A stretch of 64,000 nt of DNA from Micromonospora ferruginea (GCF_013694245.2 NZ_CP059322.2:6269001-6333000), one strand, 5' to 3'. Shown: positions 42,364 through 51,132, counted from the first letter of the stretch. Program-made: numbers and translations. The notes: a model not told the origin generated them from the sequence alone.

Positions 42364-44013
42364 GTGAGCACGATCTCCCGCCGCCACGCGGCACTGTCCG
42401 GTGTCGTCGCCGCCGCGGTGGCGCTCGGCGTCGCCGAGCCGGTGGCCGTCCTGACCGGTCCCCGGTCCGCCCCGCTGATCGCCGTCGGCGGCCTCGTGGT
42501 CGACCTGGTGCCCGAGCCGCTCAAGCAGTTCGCCATCGACGTCTTCGGCACGTACGACAAGATCGCGCTGCTGACCGGCACGGCGCTGCTGCTGGCCGCC
42601 TTCGCGGCGCTGCTCGGCCTGGCCGCGGCCCGTCGGTTGGCGATCGGCCTGGCCGGCATCGCCGCGTTCGCCGTCCTCGGCGTGGCCGCCGCGCTGACCC
42701 GGCCCGGCGCGGACGCGTTCGACGCGCTTCCGTCCCTGGTCGGCGCCGCCCTCGGCGGCCTGACGCTCTGGGCCTTCGTGGCCGGCCCGCTGCGCGCGGA
42801 CCGCGACCCGGCCACCCCCGCGGCGCGCTCCGGTGACGCCGACACGGCCGTCGCCCGGCGCGGCCCCGTGCCACCCCCGGCGGCCGCCGCGCTCGCGCGC
42901 GAGGAGGAGGGCGCCGGAGGTTGGGAGCCGTCGGTGGGCGGTGACCAGGAGTCGCGCCGCCGGTTCCTGCGCGGCGCCGGCCTGCTGACCGGTGCGGCGG
43001 CGGTGGCCGGCCTCGGCGGGCACTGGCTGGCCGGCCGGCGCGGCGTCTCGGCGGCCCGGGAGGCGGTGACGTTGCCGGCACCGGCCGGCGCCGCCCCGCC
43101 GGTGCCGGCCGGTGCGGACCTGTCCCTGCCCCGGCTCGCCCCCTACGTCACCCCGAACCGGGAGTTCTACCGGATCGACACCGCGCTGGTGGTGCCGCAG
43201 GTCGACCCGGTCACCTGGAAGCTGCGCATCCACGGCCGGGTCCGCAACCCGATCGAGCTGAGCTTCGACGACCTGCTGGCCCGACCGATGGTCGAGCGGT
43301 ACGTGACGCTCGCCTGCGTCTCCAACGAGGTGGGCGGCGACCTGATCGGCAACGCCCGCTGGCTCGGCGTGCCGATCAAGGAGCTGCTGGACGAGGCCGA
43401 CCCGGAGGAGGGCGCGGACCAGGTGGTCGGGCGCGCGGCCGACGGCTGGACCTGCGGCACCCCCACGTCGGCGCTGCGCGACGGGCGGGACGCGCTGCTC
43501 GCGGTGGGCATGAACGGCGAGCCGCTGCCGGTCGAGCACGGCTTCCCGGTGCGGATGGTGGTGCCCGGCCTCTACGGGTACGTCTCGGCGTGCAAGTGGC
43601 TGACCGAGCTGGAGTTGACCAGCTTCGCCGACTTCGACGCGTACTGGGTGCCGCGCGGCTGGTCCGCCCAGGGGCCGATCAAGACGCAGTCGCGGATCGA
43701 CACGCCTCGCGCCCGCAGCCGCCCGGCCGCCGGCCCGGTGACGGTCGCCGGCGTGGCGTGGGCGCAGCACCGCGGCATCCGCCGCGTCGAGGTACGCGTC
43801 GACGGCGGGCCCTGGCGGGAGGCGACGCTGGCTCCGGCGGTGTCGTCGGACACCTGGGTCCAGTGGTCGTGGCGCTGGGACGCGACCCCGGGCGAGCACC
43901 GTCTCCAGGTGCGTGCCACCGACGCGGCCGGCGAGACGCAGCCGGAGCAGCGCAGCCCGGTGGCCCCGGACGGCGCGACCGGCTGGCACACCGTCACGGT
44001 GACGGTGGCCTGA
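42364..44013 (+). CDS. Membrane-anchored sulfite-oxidase-family molybdoenzyme
   Basis: 549 residues. An N-terminal section of about four membrane helices (residues 8-145) leads to a Tat-like motif (SRRRFLRGAGLLTG) and another hydrophobic stretch. An extracytoplasmic oxidoreductase domain then runs from about residue 245: PNREFYRIDTALVVPQVDP, VTLACVSNEVGG with the molybdenum-binding cysteine at residue 318, GFPVRMVVPGLYGY and KWLTELEL. The last 100 residues form a sulfite-oxidase-type dimerisation (Ig-like) domain. It uses Mo-molybdopterin; the substrate may be sulfite or another S/N oxide. The GTG at 42364 lacks a strong ribosome site. Confidence 0.88.
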   Translation: MSTISRRHAALSGVVAAAVALGVAEPVAVLTGPRSAPLIAVGGLVVDLVPEPLKQFAIDVFGTYDKIALLTGTALLLAAFAALLGLAAARRLAIGLAGIAAFAVLGVAAALTRPGADAFDALPSLVGAALGGLTLWAFVAGPLRADRDPATPAARSGDADTAVARRGPVPPPAAAALAREEEGAGGWEPSVGGDQESRRRFLRGAGLLTGAAAVAGLGGHWLAGRRGVSAAREAVTLPAPAGAAPPVPAGADLSLPRLAPYVTPNREFYRIDTALVVPQVDPVTWKLRIHGRVRNPIELSFDDLLARPMVERYVTLACVSNEVGGDLIGNARWLGVPIKELLDEADPEEGADQVVGRAADGWTCGTPTSALRDGRDALLAVGMNGEPLPVEHGFPVRMVVPGLYGYVSACKWLTELELTSFADFDAYWVPRGWSAQGPIKTQSRIDTPRARSRPAAGPVTVAGVAWAQHRGIRRVEVRVDGGPWREATLAPAVSSDTWVQWSWRWDATPGEHRLQVRATDAAGETQPEQRSPVAPDGATGWHTVTVTVA

Positions 44014-44119
44014 CCGCGCCCCAACAGGCGGTGATACCGGACCGGGATGCCGCCACTTCGGCGTCCTGGCGGCTCGACCGTCCGCCCGCCCCGGTCGACG
44101 TGCCCGAGCCGACGAGTCG

Positions 44120-44163
44120 CGCGGCAGGTGCGCGGCAGGTGCGCGGCGGGTGCGCGGAGGGCG
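44120..44163. repeat. Four 11-bp tandem repeats
   Basis: CGCGGCAGGTG occurs at 44120 and 44131, then as CGCGGCGGGTG (44142) and CGCGGAGGGCG (44153). Confidence 0.7.
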
Positions 44164-44403
44164 CGTGCCGACACCGGCCTTCAGGGCCACCCCGGCCGGT
44201 GCCGCGGCCCGATGGTGGGCGCGCTGCCGGTCCGGGTGACGCGCGGGCGGTGCCGCTCTTCTCAGCGCCTTTCGAGCTGATATCAGAAGCGACTCAGGCG
44301 CCGTCCCGACCGTCGAGGCTTGGCCGCAGGCTCCGGTGTGCCCGGGCCAGGGATCGGAAGCGGCGAGCGCCCCGGGCCGTGGCTCATCTCCGGGCCGCTC
44401 CGA

Positions 44404-44635
44404 GGGTTCGTCCGGTCCTGGCTTGAGTCGTTGGTGATGTCAGCTCGACAGGCGGCCCTGAGGGTTCGTCCGGTCCTGGCTTGAGTCGTTGGTGATGTCA
44501 GCTCGACAGGCGGCCCTGAGGGTTCGTCCGGTCCTGGCTTGAGTCGTTCGGGACGTCAGCTCGACAGGCGGCCCTGAGGGTTCGTCCGGTCCCGGCCCGA
44601 GTCGTTGGTGATGTCAGCTCGACAGGCGGTCGCGG
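44404..44635. repeat. 58-bp tandem repeat, four units
   Basis: Units begin at 44404, 44462, 44520 and 44578. The first two are nearly identical; the third differs around GTTCGGGACGTC and the fourth in CCCGGCCCGAG and at its end. Each unit contains GGGTTCGTCCGGTCCTGG, CTTGAGTCGTTGGTGATG and TCAGCTCGACAGGCGG. There are no unique spacers, so it is not a CRISPR array. Adjacent near-identical copies suggest recent or maintained duplication. Confidence 0.9.
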
Positions 44636-44698
44636 GGAAGCCGGCCCAGGCGCGGCGGCGACGGTGTCGGGTGGCGGGACCATGGCACGGACGTGAAG

Positions 44699-44731
44699 CG
44701 ACGCTGTGCCCCGGGTCGGGGCACAGCGTCG
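44699..44731 (-). terminator. Terminator of whiD
   Basis: CGACGCTGTGCCCC (44699-44712) and GGGGCACAGCGTCG (44718-44731) make a 14-bp perfect stem with a five-base loop, 13 bases after the whiD stop. Confidence 0.8.
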
Positions 44732-44744
44732 GGAGGTGAGCGGG

Positions 44745-45128
44745 TCAGGCGACCTTGCGCTGGTCGGGGACGGCGGTCTTGTGCGCGCGGCCGAGGCGGG
44801 CCTCCAGCCGGGCGACGTCCACCCGGGACTGCCTGCGGTCGGCCGCGTCCTCCCAGCCGAGGGCGAGCAGCCGCAGCCGCTCGGACTCGCTGAACCCGCC
44901 CCAGACGCCGTACGGCTCGCGGACGGCGAGGGCGTGCGCGGCGCACTCGGCGCGCACCGGGCAGGCACCGCAGACCGTCTTCGCGCCGGTCTCGCGGCGC
45001 AGTCGGGACGAGCCGCGCTCGCCGTCCGGGTGGAAGAACTGGGCGCTGTCGCGGCCCCGGCACGCGCCGAGCCGCTGCCAGTCCCAGAGGTCGACGATGG
45101 GTCCAGGCAGCCTACGTACGTTCGACAT
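44745..45128 (-). CDS. whiD: WhiB-like iron-sulfur regulator, WhiD/WhiB3 type
   Basis: 127 residues. The four Fe-S cysteines appear as LGACRGRD, TVCGACPVRAEC (C-x29-C-x2-C-x5-C), with the Wbl turn GVWGGFSE and a basic C-terminal part for DNA binding. The segment FFHPDGERGSSRLRRETGAK and the opening LPGPIVDLWDWQ are typical of Streptomyces WhiD and mycobacterial WhiB3. The position between groEL1 and a bldM-like gene matches the gene order around whiD in streptomycetes, as I recall it. Such proteins sense NO, oxygen or redox state and help control sporulation or stress. The ATG at 45128 is chosen by similarity. Confidence 0.9.
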   Translation of the reverse strand: MSNVRRLPGPIVDLWDWQRLGACRGRDSAQFFHPDGERGSSRLRRETGAKTVCGACPVRAECAAHALAVREPYGVWGGFSESERLRLLALGWEDAADRRQSRVDVARLEARLGRAHKTAVPDQRKVA

Positions 45129-45380
45129 CAGCACCCCTCCTCCCGCGCGGCACCGCGGAGAATGTTCGTGGCCAGCTACCGGGCGGCGGTCCGCGCGGGA
45201 TGCCGGTTCCGGATGGACAACTCGGTACCCGAGCCGTCCCCGGCTCACACATCTGTGATCGAAAACCTCGGACACTCGGTGGCATATGCCCCATCTGTCG
45301 GAAAAGTTCGGATGATTGCTCGGAACCCCCTCCCGACCCCACCCGCACGTGGTCTGCTCTGAGGCGGAGAGGAGACCACA
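45129..45380. promoter_or_regulatory. Divergent promoter region of whiD and the bldM-like gene
   Basis: The 252-base gap holds a perfect 10-bp palindrome GGCATATGCC (45281-45290) and TCACA-CATC-TGTGA (45245-45258). A hairpin GTGGTCT/AGACCAC (45349-45355 and 45373-45379) has the bldM-like Shine-Dalgarno in its loop. The middle part is AT-rich. These are candidate developmental-regulator sites; none fits a known consensus well enough to name. Confidence 0.5.
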
Positions 45381-46193
45381 GTGCGTAGCGTTCTTGTATG
45401 CGTTCGGACACCATTGGCGGCCCAGCATCTGACCTCCGCGGCGGCGCGGCTCGGGCTGTCCGGCGTCGTCCGGACGGCCGTCTCCGATCCCGAGGTGATG
45501 CTGCGGCTCGCCGAGCGCCCGGTCGACGTGGTGCTCGCGGACACCGCCCTCACCCGACCGGACAGCGCCGGCTTCGTGCGCCGGGTGCTCGCCCGCGCGC
45601 CGCAGGCCGCGGTGCTGCTGCTCGGCGCCGAGGAGTCGGAGTCGGCGGCGGCCACCATCAGCGCCGGGGCGCGCGGTCTGATCCAGAACGCCGACCACGA
45701 CCTGACCAGCGCGGTGGCGAAGGCGCTGCTGCTGCTCTCCGCCCCCGGGCGGGCCAACCGGCACCGGGTGGCCGACACCGCCCGGGACGCGGCGGCGGTC
45801 GGCGGGCCGACCCGGGCGACGGCGCCGGGGCGTACCCCGGCCGGGCCGAACTGGCCGGCGGCGCCGGTGGATGCCGCGGGCCTGCCCACGGTGGTGCCGG
45901 TGCAGCGGGGCGAGGACGCCAACGACCCGGCGGCGGAGGGGGCGGAGACGCCTCAGCCGGGCCCCGGCCAGCGCGCGGGACGGACGCCGCGCAGCGCGAT
46001 CGGGCTCACCGAGCGTGAGCTTCAGGTGCTGCTCGGCATGGCGGAGGGCAAGAGCAACGCGGAGATCGGGCGGGAGCTGTTCGTCTCCGAGGACACCGTC
46101 AAGACGCACGCCCGGCGGCTGTTCCGCAAGCTCGGCGCGCGCGACCGGGCGCACGCGGTGGCGGCCGGCTTCCGGGCTGGCCTGGTCGCCTGA
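45381..46193 (+). CDS. BldM-like atypical response regulator with LuxR-type HTH
   Basis: 270 residues. The C-terminal LuxR domain (LTERELQVLLGMAEGKSNAEIGRELFVSEDTVKTHARRLFRKLGARDRAHAVAAGF) is very close to my recollection of Streptomyces BldM, and the position beside whiD agrees. The N-terminal receiver is degenerate: it begins SVLVCVRTPLAAQ where an acidic pair is expected, though an aspartate remains in VVLADTAL. The linker of about 75 Pro/Ala-rich residues is longer than in BldM. It probably acts without phosphorylation, as BldM does. The GTG at 45381 follows GAGAGGAG. Confidence 0.85.
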   Translation: MRSVLVCVRTPLAAQHLTSAAARLGLSGVVRTAVSDPEVMLRLAERPVDVVLADTALTRPDSAGFVRRVLARAPQAAVLLLGAEESESAAATISAGARGLIQNADHDLTSAVAKALLLLSAPGRANRHRVADTARDAAAVGGPTRATAPGRTPAGPNWPAAPVDAAGLPTVVPVQRGEDANDPAAEGAETPQPGPGQRAGRTPRSAIGLTERELQVLLGMAEGKSNAEIGRELFVSEDTVKTHARRLFRKLGARDRAHAVAAGFRAGLVA

Positions 46194-46205
46194 CCGTCGG
46201 CCGGG

Positions 46206-46610
46206 TCACTCCTGGGCGGCGTCGTCCGTGCCCTCGGTGAGCGTGTCGTGCACGCCGTCCGCGTAGCCGCGGGCGTAGTCCCAGCTCACGTAGTGGTCGG
46301 GGTCGGGGTCGTAGGCCGGCTCGTGCACCCGGGGGCGCCCCGAGTTGAGCAGGTGGCGCAGGTTGCCCCGGAGCAGGTCCCAGTCGAAGTAGTGCGGCTC
46401 GCGGCAGTCCTCGCACTCGATCACCAGGCCACGCACCCCGATCGGCTGGAGCAGGGCCTGGTAGATCTCCAGATCGGCGAGATCCTCCAGGACGTCCTGC
46501 CGCTCGACCTCGGTCAGCGGGTCGAGCGTCTCCTCCTCGCCGGAATCGTGCAGGCCGGCAGCCGGATCGGCCGGGTCGCCGTTGAACGGGTCGATGGGCT
46601 CGTCGTGCAC
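46206..46610 (-). CDS. DUF5319 family protein
   Basis: 134 residues, acidic (MHDEPIDPFNGDPADP, then EEETLDPLTEVERQDVLEDL). A CEDCREPHYFDWDLL segment could bind a metal through its CxxC. ARGYADGVHD lies near the C-terminus. The mycobacterial counterpart lies near guaB2, as here, and is divergently placed. Function is unknown; the strict conservation of neighbours suggests a core actinobacterial role. The ATG at 46610 starts the family N-terminus. Confidence 0.88.
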   Translation of the reverse strand: MHDEPIDPFNGDPADPAAGLHDSGEEETLDPLTEVERQDVLEDLADLEIYQALLQPIGVRGLVIECEDCREPHYFDWDLLRGNLRHLLNSGRPRVHEPAYDPDPDHYVSWDYARGYADGVHDTLTEGTDDAAQE

Positions 46611-46714
46611 CCCCTCACCGTAGACCCCGCGCCGCCGGAAAGCCCGCCCCCGGCCGCGCTGTGGCCCGGCCTACCCGGGGCCCGCCACTGCCCGGACCCG
46701 GCCGGGCCAGTGGG

Positions 46715-46720
46715 TACGAT
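46715..46720 (+). promoter_or_regulatory. Possible -10 box of guaB
   Basis: TACGAT 88 bases before the guaB GTG, in the 197-base space after the DUF5319 start. No clear -35 is seen. The leader would be about 80 bases with AGGGGAG before the start. Confidence 0.35.
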
Positions 46721-46807
46721 GAGGCGACGCGCCGTCACACCGGTGCGCGCCGGTGCCCGCGCGCGCCGCCTCGCTGCAGCCCGTTCGACCAGCTCAGGGG
46801 AGCAATC

Positions 46808-48370
46808 GTGGAGAATTCGCCCAGCACCGAGACCCCGACCGGCCCCGACGGCGGCGAGCTGGGCGGCCACCTGCCCGAGCTGCCGGCCGGCTCCGCCCGG
46901 GTGGTGCCGCTCGGGCTGACCTTCGACGACGTGCTCCTGCAGCCGGGCGAGTCGGACGTGGTGCCCAGCCGGGTCAACACCCGCACCCGGCTCACCCGCA
47001 ACATCGAGCTGACCGTGCCGCTGCTCTCCAGCGCGATGGACACCGTCACCGAGGGCCGGATGGCGATCGCCATGGCCCGCCAGGGCGGCATCGGCGTGCT
47101 GCACCGCAACCTCTCGGTCGAGGACCAGGCGCTCCAGGTCGACCTGGTCAAGCGCTCCGAGTCCGGCATGATCACCAACCCGGTGACGGCCAGCCCGGAC
47201 GACACGCTGCGCGACGTCGACGCGCTCTGCGGCCGCTACCGCATCTCCGGCGTGCCGGTGGTCGACGGGCAGGGGCAGCTCGTCGGCATCGTCACCAACC
47301 GCGACATGCGCTTCGTCTCCGACCCGGCCACGCCGGTCCGCGACATCATGACCCGCACCCCGCTGATCACCGCCTCGGTCGGGGTGAGCAAGGACGACGC
47401 GCTCGACCTGCTGCGCCGCCACAAGGTCGAGAAGCTGCCGATCGTCGACGGGTCCGGTGCGCTGCGCGGCCTGATCACGGTCAAGGACTTCACCAAGAGC
47501 GAGCAGTACCCGAACGCCACCAAGGACGACGCGGGGCGGCTCCGGGTCGCCGCCGCGGTCGGCGTGGGCGAGGACGGCTACAAGCGGGCCCGTGCCCTGG
47601 TCGACGCCGGCGTCGACGTGGTCATCGTGGACACCGCGCACGGCCATCAGCGGGCCGTGCTGGAGATGGTCGCCCGGCTCAAGCGCGACGTGGCCGTCGA
47701 CATCGTCGGCGGCAACATCGCCACCTACGCGGGCGCGAAGGCGCTGGTCGAGGCCGGCGCCGACGGCGTCAAGGTGGGCGTCGGCCCGGGCGCCATCTGC
47801 ACCACCCGGATCGTGGCCGGGGTGGGCGTGCCGCAGGTCACCGCGATCATGGAGGCGGCCCGGGCCGCCCGACCGGCCGGCGTGCCGGTGATCGGCGACG
47901 GCGGCATCCAATACTCCGGCGACATCGCCAAGGCGCTGGTGGCCGGCGCCGACACGGTGATGCTGGGCAGCCTGCTGGCCGGCTGCGAGGAGAGCCCCGG
48001 CGAGCTGATCTTCATCAACGGCAAGCAGTACAAGGCGTACCGGGGGATGGGCTCGCTCGGCGCGATGCAGTCGCGCGGCCAGGGCAAGTCGTACTCCAAG
48101 GACCGCTACTTCCAGCAGGACGTGATGGCCGAGGACAAGCTGGTCCCCGAGGGCGTCGAGGGGCAGGTGCCCTACCGGGGCCCGCTCGCCCAGGTCGCCC
48201 ACCAGCTCACCGGCGGCCTGCGCGCCGCCATGGGCTACGTCGGCGCCGAGAGCATCCCCGAGCTGCACCGGCGTGGCCAGCTCATCCGGATCACCGCGGC
48301 CGGGCTCAAGGAGAGCCACCCGCACGACATCCAGATGACCGTCGAGGCGCCGAACTACCACTCCCGCTGA
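46808..48370 (+). CDS. guaB: Inosine-5'-monophosphate dehydrogenase
   Basis: 520 residues. It oxidises IMP to XMP with NAD, the committed step to GMP. TFDDVLLQPGESDVVPS opens the barrel. Two CBS domains (about residues 105-230; MITNPVTASPDD and MTRTPLITASVG) regulate it. The catalytic loop GVGPGAICTTR holds the active cysteine, and the flap YRGMGSLGAMQ is present. The GTG at 46808 with AGGGGAG gives a 26-residue Ser/Gly/Pro extension before the core. guaB3 follows after 36 bases. Confidence 0.97.
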   Translation: MENSPSTETPTGPDGGELGGHLPELPAGSARVVPLGLTFDDVLLQPGESDVVPSRVNTRTRLTRNIELTVPLLSSAMDTVTEGRMAIAMARQGGIGVLHRNLSVEDQALQVDLVKRSESGMITNPVTASPDDTLRDVDALCGRYRISGVPVVDGQGQLVGIVTNRDMRFVSDPATPVRDIMTRTPLITASVGVSKDDALDLLRRHKVEKLPIVDGSGALRGLITVKDFTKSEQYPNATKDDAGRLRVAAAVGVGEDGYKRARALVDAGVDVVIVDTAHGHQRAVLEMVARLKRDVAVDIVGGNIATYAGAKALVEAGADGVKVGVGPGAICTTRIVAGVGVPQVTAIMEAARAARPAGVPVIGDGGIQYSGDIAKALVAGADTVMLGSLLAGCEESPGELIFINGKQYKAYRGMGSLGAMQSRGQGKSYSKDRYFQQDVMAEDKLVPEGVEGQVPYRGPLAQVAHQLTGGLRAAMGYVGAESIPELHRRGQLIRITAAGLKESHPHDIQMTVEAPNYHSR

Positions 48371-48406
48371 CCTCTCCCTCCACCCCCGAACACACCTGGA
48401 GTCCCC

Positions 48407-49525
48407 ATGCGTGACGTGGTCGAGATCGGGCTGGGCAAGACCGCGCAGCGCGGTTACCACCTGGACGACATCGCCATCGTGCCGAGCCGCCGCACCCGGG
48501 ACGTCGACGACGTCTCCACCGCGTGGCAGCTCGACGCCTACCCGTTCGGCATCCCCTGCGTCGCGCACCCCTCGGACGCGACCATGAGCCCCACCTCGGC
48601 GGTGCGCCTCGGCGAGCTGGGCGGCCTCGGCGTGCTCAACGTCGAGGGCCTCTGGACCCGCTACGAGAACCCGACCAAGATCCTGGAGGAGCTGGCCGGC
48701 CTGGGCGAGGACGCCCGCGCGACCAAGCGTCTCCAGGAGGTCTACGCCGAGCCGATCCGGCCCGACCTGATCGCCGAGCGGGTCCGCGAGCTGCGGGCCG
48801 GCGGCGGCACGGTGGCCGTCCGGGTCTCGCCGCAGCACACCCTGGCGCTGGCCCCGGTGATCCTGGACGCCGGCGTGGACATCCTGGTCATCCAGGGCAC
48901 GCTCGTCTCCGCGGAGCACGTCTCCACCACCGACGAGCCGCTGAACCTCAAGGAGTTCATCGCCGACCTCGACCTGCCGGTCATCGTGGGCGGCTGCACC
49001 GACTACAAGACCGCGCTGCACCTGATGCGCACCGGTGCGGCCGGCGTGATCGTGGGCATCGGCGGCGACGACTGGTCGACCACCGAGTCGGTGCTCGGCA
49101 TCCGGGTGCCGATGGCCACCGCCATCGCCGACGCCGCCGCGGCCCGCCGCGACTACCTCGACGAGACCGGTGGCCGGTACGTGCACCTGATCGCCGACGG
49201 CGACATGCAGACCTCCGGCGACATCGCCAAGGCGCTCGGCTGCGGCGCGGACGCGGTGATGCTCGGCGAGCCGCTCTCGCTCTGCGAGGAGGCCCCGGCC
49301 GGCGGCGCCTGGTGGCACTCGGCGGCCAGCCACCCGTCGCTGCCCCGGGGCGCGTTCGAGGTGGCCGGCGAGCCGATCGGCTCGATGGAGCGGCTGCTGT
49401 TCGGCCCGGCCGACGAGCCGGACGGCCAGCTCAACCTCTTCGGCGGGCTGCGCCGCGCGATGGCCAAGTGCGGCTACCGCGACCTCAAGGAGTTCCAGAA
49501 GGTCGGCCTGGTCCTGGACCGCTGA
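48407..49525 (+). CDS. guaB3: GuaB3-type IMP-dehydrogenase-related protein
   Basis: 372 residues, no CBS domains. The barrel begins GLGKTAQRGYHLDDIAIVPSRRTRD and contains AVRVSPQHTLALAPVILDAG and LIADGDMQTSGDIAKALGCGADAVMLG. The loop matching the catalytic cysteine region reads VIVGIGGDDWSTTESVLG, so the cysteine of classical IMPDH is not where expected. Its position after guaB is conserved in actinobacteria. Some GuaB3 proteins have IMPDH activity; the reaction here is uncertain. The ATG at 48407 begins the family N-terminus. Confidence 0.9.
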   Translation: MRDVVEIGLGKTAQRGYHLDDIAIVPSRRTRDVDDVSTAWQLDAYPFGIPCVAHPSDATMSPTSAVRLGELGGLGVLNVEGLWTRYENPTKILEELAGLGEDARATKRLQEVYAEPIRPDLIAERVRELRAGGGTVAVRVSPQHTLALAPVILDAGVDILVIQGTLVSAEHVSTTDEPLNLKEFIADLDLPVIVGGCTDYKTALHLMRTGAAGVIVGIGGDDWSTTESVLGIRVPMATAIADAAAARRDYLDETGGRYVHLIADGDMQTSGDIAKALGCGADAVMLGEPLSLCEEAPAGGAWWHSAASHPSLPRGAFEVAGEPIGSMERLLFGPADEPDGQLNLFGGLRRAMAKCGYRDLKEFQKVGLVLDR

Positions 49526-49584
49526 GCGGATGTGACCCGTCGGCGCGGGCGCGGGTTCCGACCCCGCCCGCGCCGACGCGCGTC

Positions 49585-49590
49585 TAGGCT
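49585..49590 (+). promoter_or_regulatory. TAGGCT -10 box, probably leaderless
   Basis: TAGGCT is followed after six bases by the GTG of the first M1 peptidase gene, with no Shine-Dalgarno between. Confidence 0.5.
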
Positions 49591-49596
49591 CGCCGG

Positions 49597-50997
49597 GTGA
49601 GCTGGCGGCGGCGGTGGTGCGGGGCGGCGTTGGCCGTCGCGCTGACGGCGGGCGGCTGCACTGCGGGGCACGACGACCGCGACGGGTTCCGGCCCGGTGC
49701 GGCGGACGCCGGCGACCCGTACGTGCCGGGGGCCGGCAACGGCGGCTACGACGTCGGGCACTACGCGCTCGACGTCCGCTACGAGCCGGCGGACGACCGG
49801 CTCACCGGCACCGCCACGCTGACCGTCACCGCCACCCGGGCGCTGTCGCGCTTCCAGCTCGACCTGGCCGGCCTCACCGTCGACCGGGTCCGGGTCGACG
49901 GTGAGCCGGCGAAGCACCGCCACGACGACGCGGAGCTGGTCGTCACCCCGGCGCACGGGCTGCCGGCCGGGAAACGGTTCACCGTCGAGGTCGCGTACGG
50001 CGGGGTGCCCCGGCCGCTGCCCGCCGCCGAGCTGGGCGACGGCGGGTTCCACCACACGCCGGACGGGGCGATCGCGCTCGGCCAGCCGGAGTCGGCGAGC
50101 ACCTGGTTTCCGGTCAACGACCACCCGTCGGACAAGGCCACCTACGACTTCGCGGTCACCGTGCCGGACGGGCTCGCCGCCATCTCCAACGGGGTGCCGA
50201 AGGGCCGGACGAGCGCTGGCGGACGGACCACCTGGCGCTGGTCGGAGCGCTCGCCGATGGCCAGCTACCTGACCACGCTGGTGATCGGCGACTACCGGGT
50301 CACCAGCGGCACGCACGCCGGCAGGCCACTCGTCACCGCTGTCGCCGCGGCACTGCCCGCGGACGGTCCGGCCGCCGCGTCGGTGGCCCGCACCGGCGAG
50401 GTCGCCGACTTCCTGGCCGCCCGCTTCGGGCCGTACCCGTTCGACGCGTACGGCGGCGTGGTGGTCGCCGACGACCGGATCCGGTACGCGCTGGAGACCC
50501 AGAGCCGACCGGTGTACGGGCCGGGCTTCTTCCGGTCCGGCCGGCCGAACACCGAGGTGGTCGCGCACGAGCTGGCCCACCAGTGGTTCGGCGACAGCGT
50601 GTCGGTGGCAAAGTGGAGCGACATCTGGCTCAACGAGGGCTTCGCCACGTACGCCGAATGGCTCTGGGCCGAACACGACGGCGGGCGGAGCGTGGCGCGG
50701 ACCGTCGCCGACCGGTACGCCGCCACCGACTGGTCGAAGCCGTCGGTGGACCCGGGCCGGGCCGGGATGTTCGGCGACGCGGTCTACCAGCGGGGCGCGC
50801 TCGCGGTGCACGCGCTGCGCCGCGCGCTCGGCGACGAGACGTTCTTCCGCGTCCTGCGCGGGTGGCTGGCGGAGCGCCGCGACGGCAACGCCACCACCGC
50901 GGACTTCGTCGGGTACGCGGAGCGCGCCGCCGGCCGCCCGCTGCGCGCGCTCCTGGACACCTGGTTGATCGGCGCGACGCCGCCGGGCCTACCGTGA
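49597..50997 (+). CDS. M1-family metallopeptidase, lipoprotein (first of two)
   Basis: 466 residues. A lipoprotein signal peptide ends TAGGC with Cys21. The zinc site is HELAHQWFGD (His324, Glu325, His328) with the third ligand Glu347 in NEGFATYAEW. The usual GxMEN aminopeptidase loop is replaced by YALETQSRP, as in other actinobacterial secreted M1-like enzymes, so amino-terminal specificity may differ. The late catalytic tyrosine is probably in VYQRGALAVHAL. The family's C-terminal helical domain is missing, leaving a short, two-domain enzyme on the cell surface. A close paralogue follows. Confidence 0.9.
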   Translation: MSWRRRWCGAALAVALTAGGCTAGHDDRDGFRPGAADAGDPYVPGAGNGGYDVGHYALDVRYEPADDRLTGTATLTVTATRALSRFQLDLAGLTVDRVRVDGEPAKHRHDDAELVVTPAHGLPAGKRFTVEVAYGGVPRPLPAAELGDGGFHHTPDGAIALGQPESASTWFPVNDHPSDKATYDFAVTVPDGLAAISNGVPKGRTSAGGRTTWRWSERSPMASYLTTLVIGDYRVTSGTHAGRPLVTAVAAALPADGPAAASVARTGEVADFLAARFGPYPFDAYGGVVVADDRIRYALETQSRPVYGPGFFRSGRPNTEVVAHELAHQWFGDSVSVAKWSDIWLNEGFATYAEWLWAEHDGGRSVARTVADRYAATDWSKPSVDPGRAGMFGDAVYQRGALAVHALRRALGDETFFRVLRGWLAERRDGNATTADFVGYAERAAGRPLRALLDTWLIGATPPGLP

Positions 50998-51132
50998 CGC
51001 CGGCGCGCCCGGACGCGGTGGCCGGCGAGCGGGCCTGCCGTGACGCGGACGTGATCGACAGTCGGTAGGCTGCCGCGGGCGGAACGGCCCGTGGGCGGGC
51101 CGCCGTTCGGGGCCCCGGGAGGGATCGAGGCG

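Larger units (their letters stand above)
44014..44744. other. 730-bp noncoding convergent gap with repeats
   Basis: No reading frame here has coding character or similarity I recognise. The gap holds four 11-bp GCGCGGCAGGT-like repeats (44120-44163), the palindrome CTGATATCAG (44277-44286), the 58-bp tandem repeat (44404-44635) and the whiD terminator. Both neighbouring genes point into it, so it should not contain their promoters. The length is unusual for this gene-dense window. Confidence 0.7.

Noticed and set aside
44404..44635. CRISPR array
   Set aside because: The 58-bp units are directly adjacent without unique spacers, and no cas genes are present.
45245..45258. CRP-type site between whiD and the bldM-like gene
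   Set aside because: The half-sites are in reverse order (TCACA before TGTGA) with a four-base gap, unlike TGTGA-n6-TCACA.
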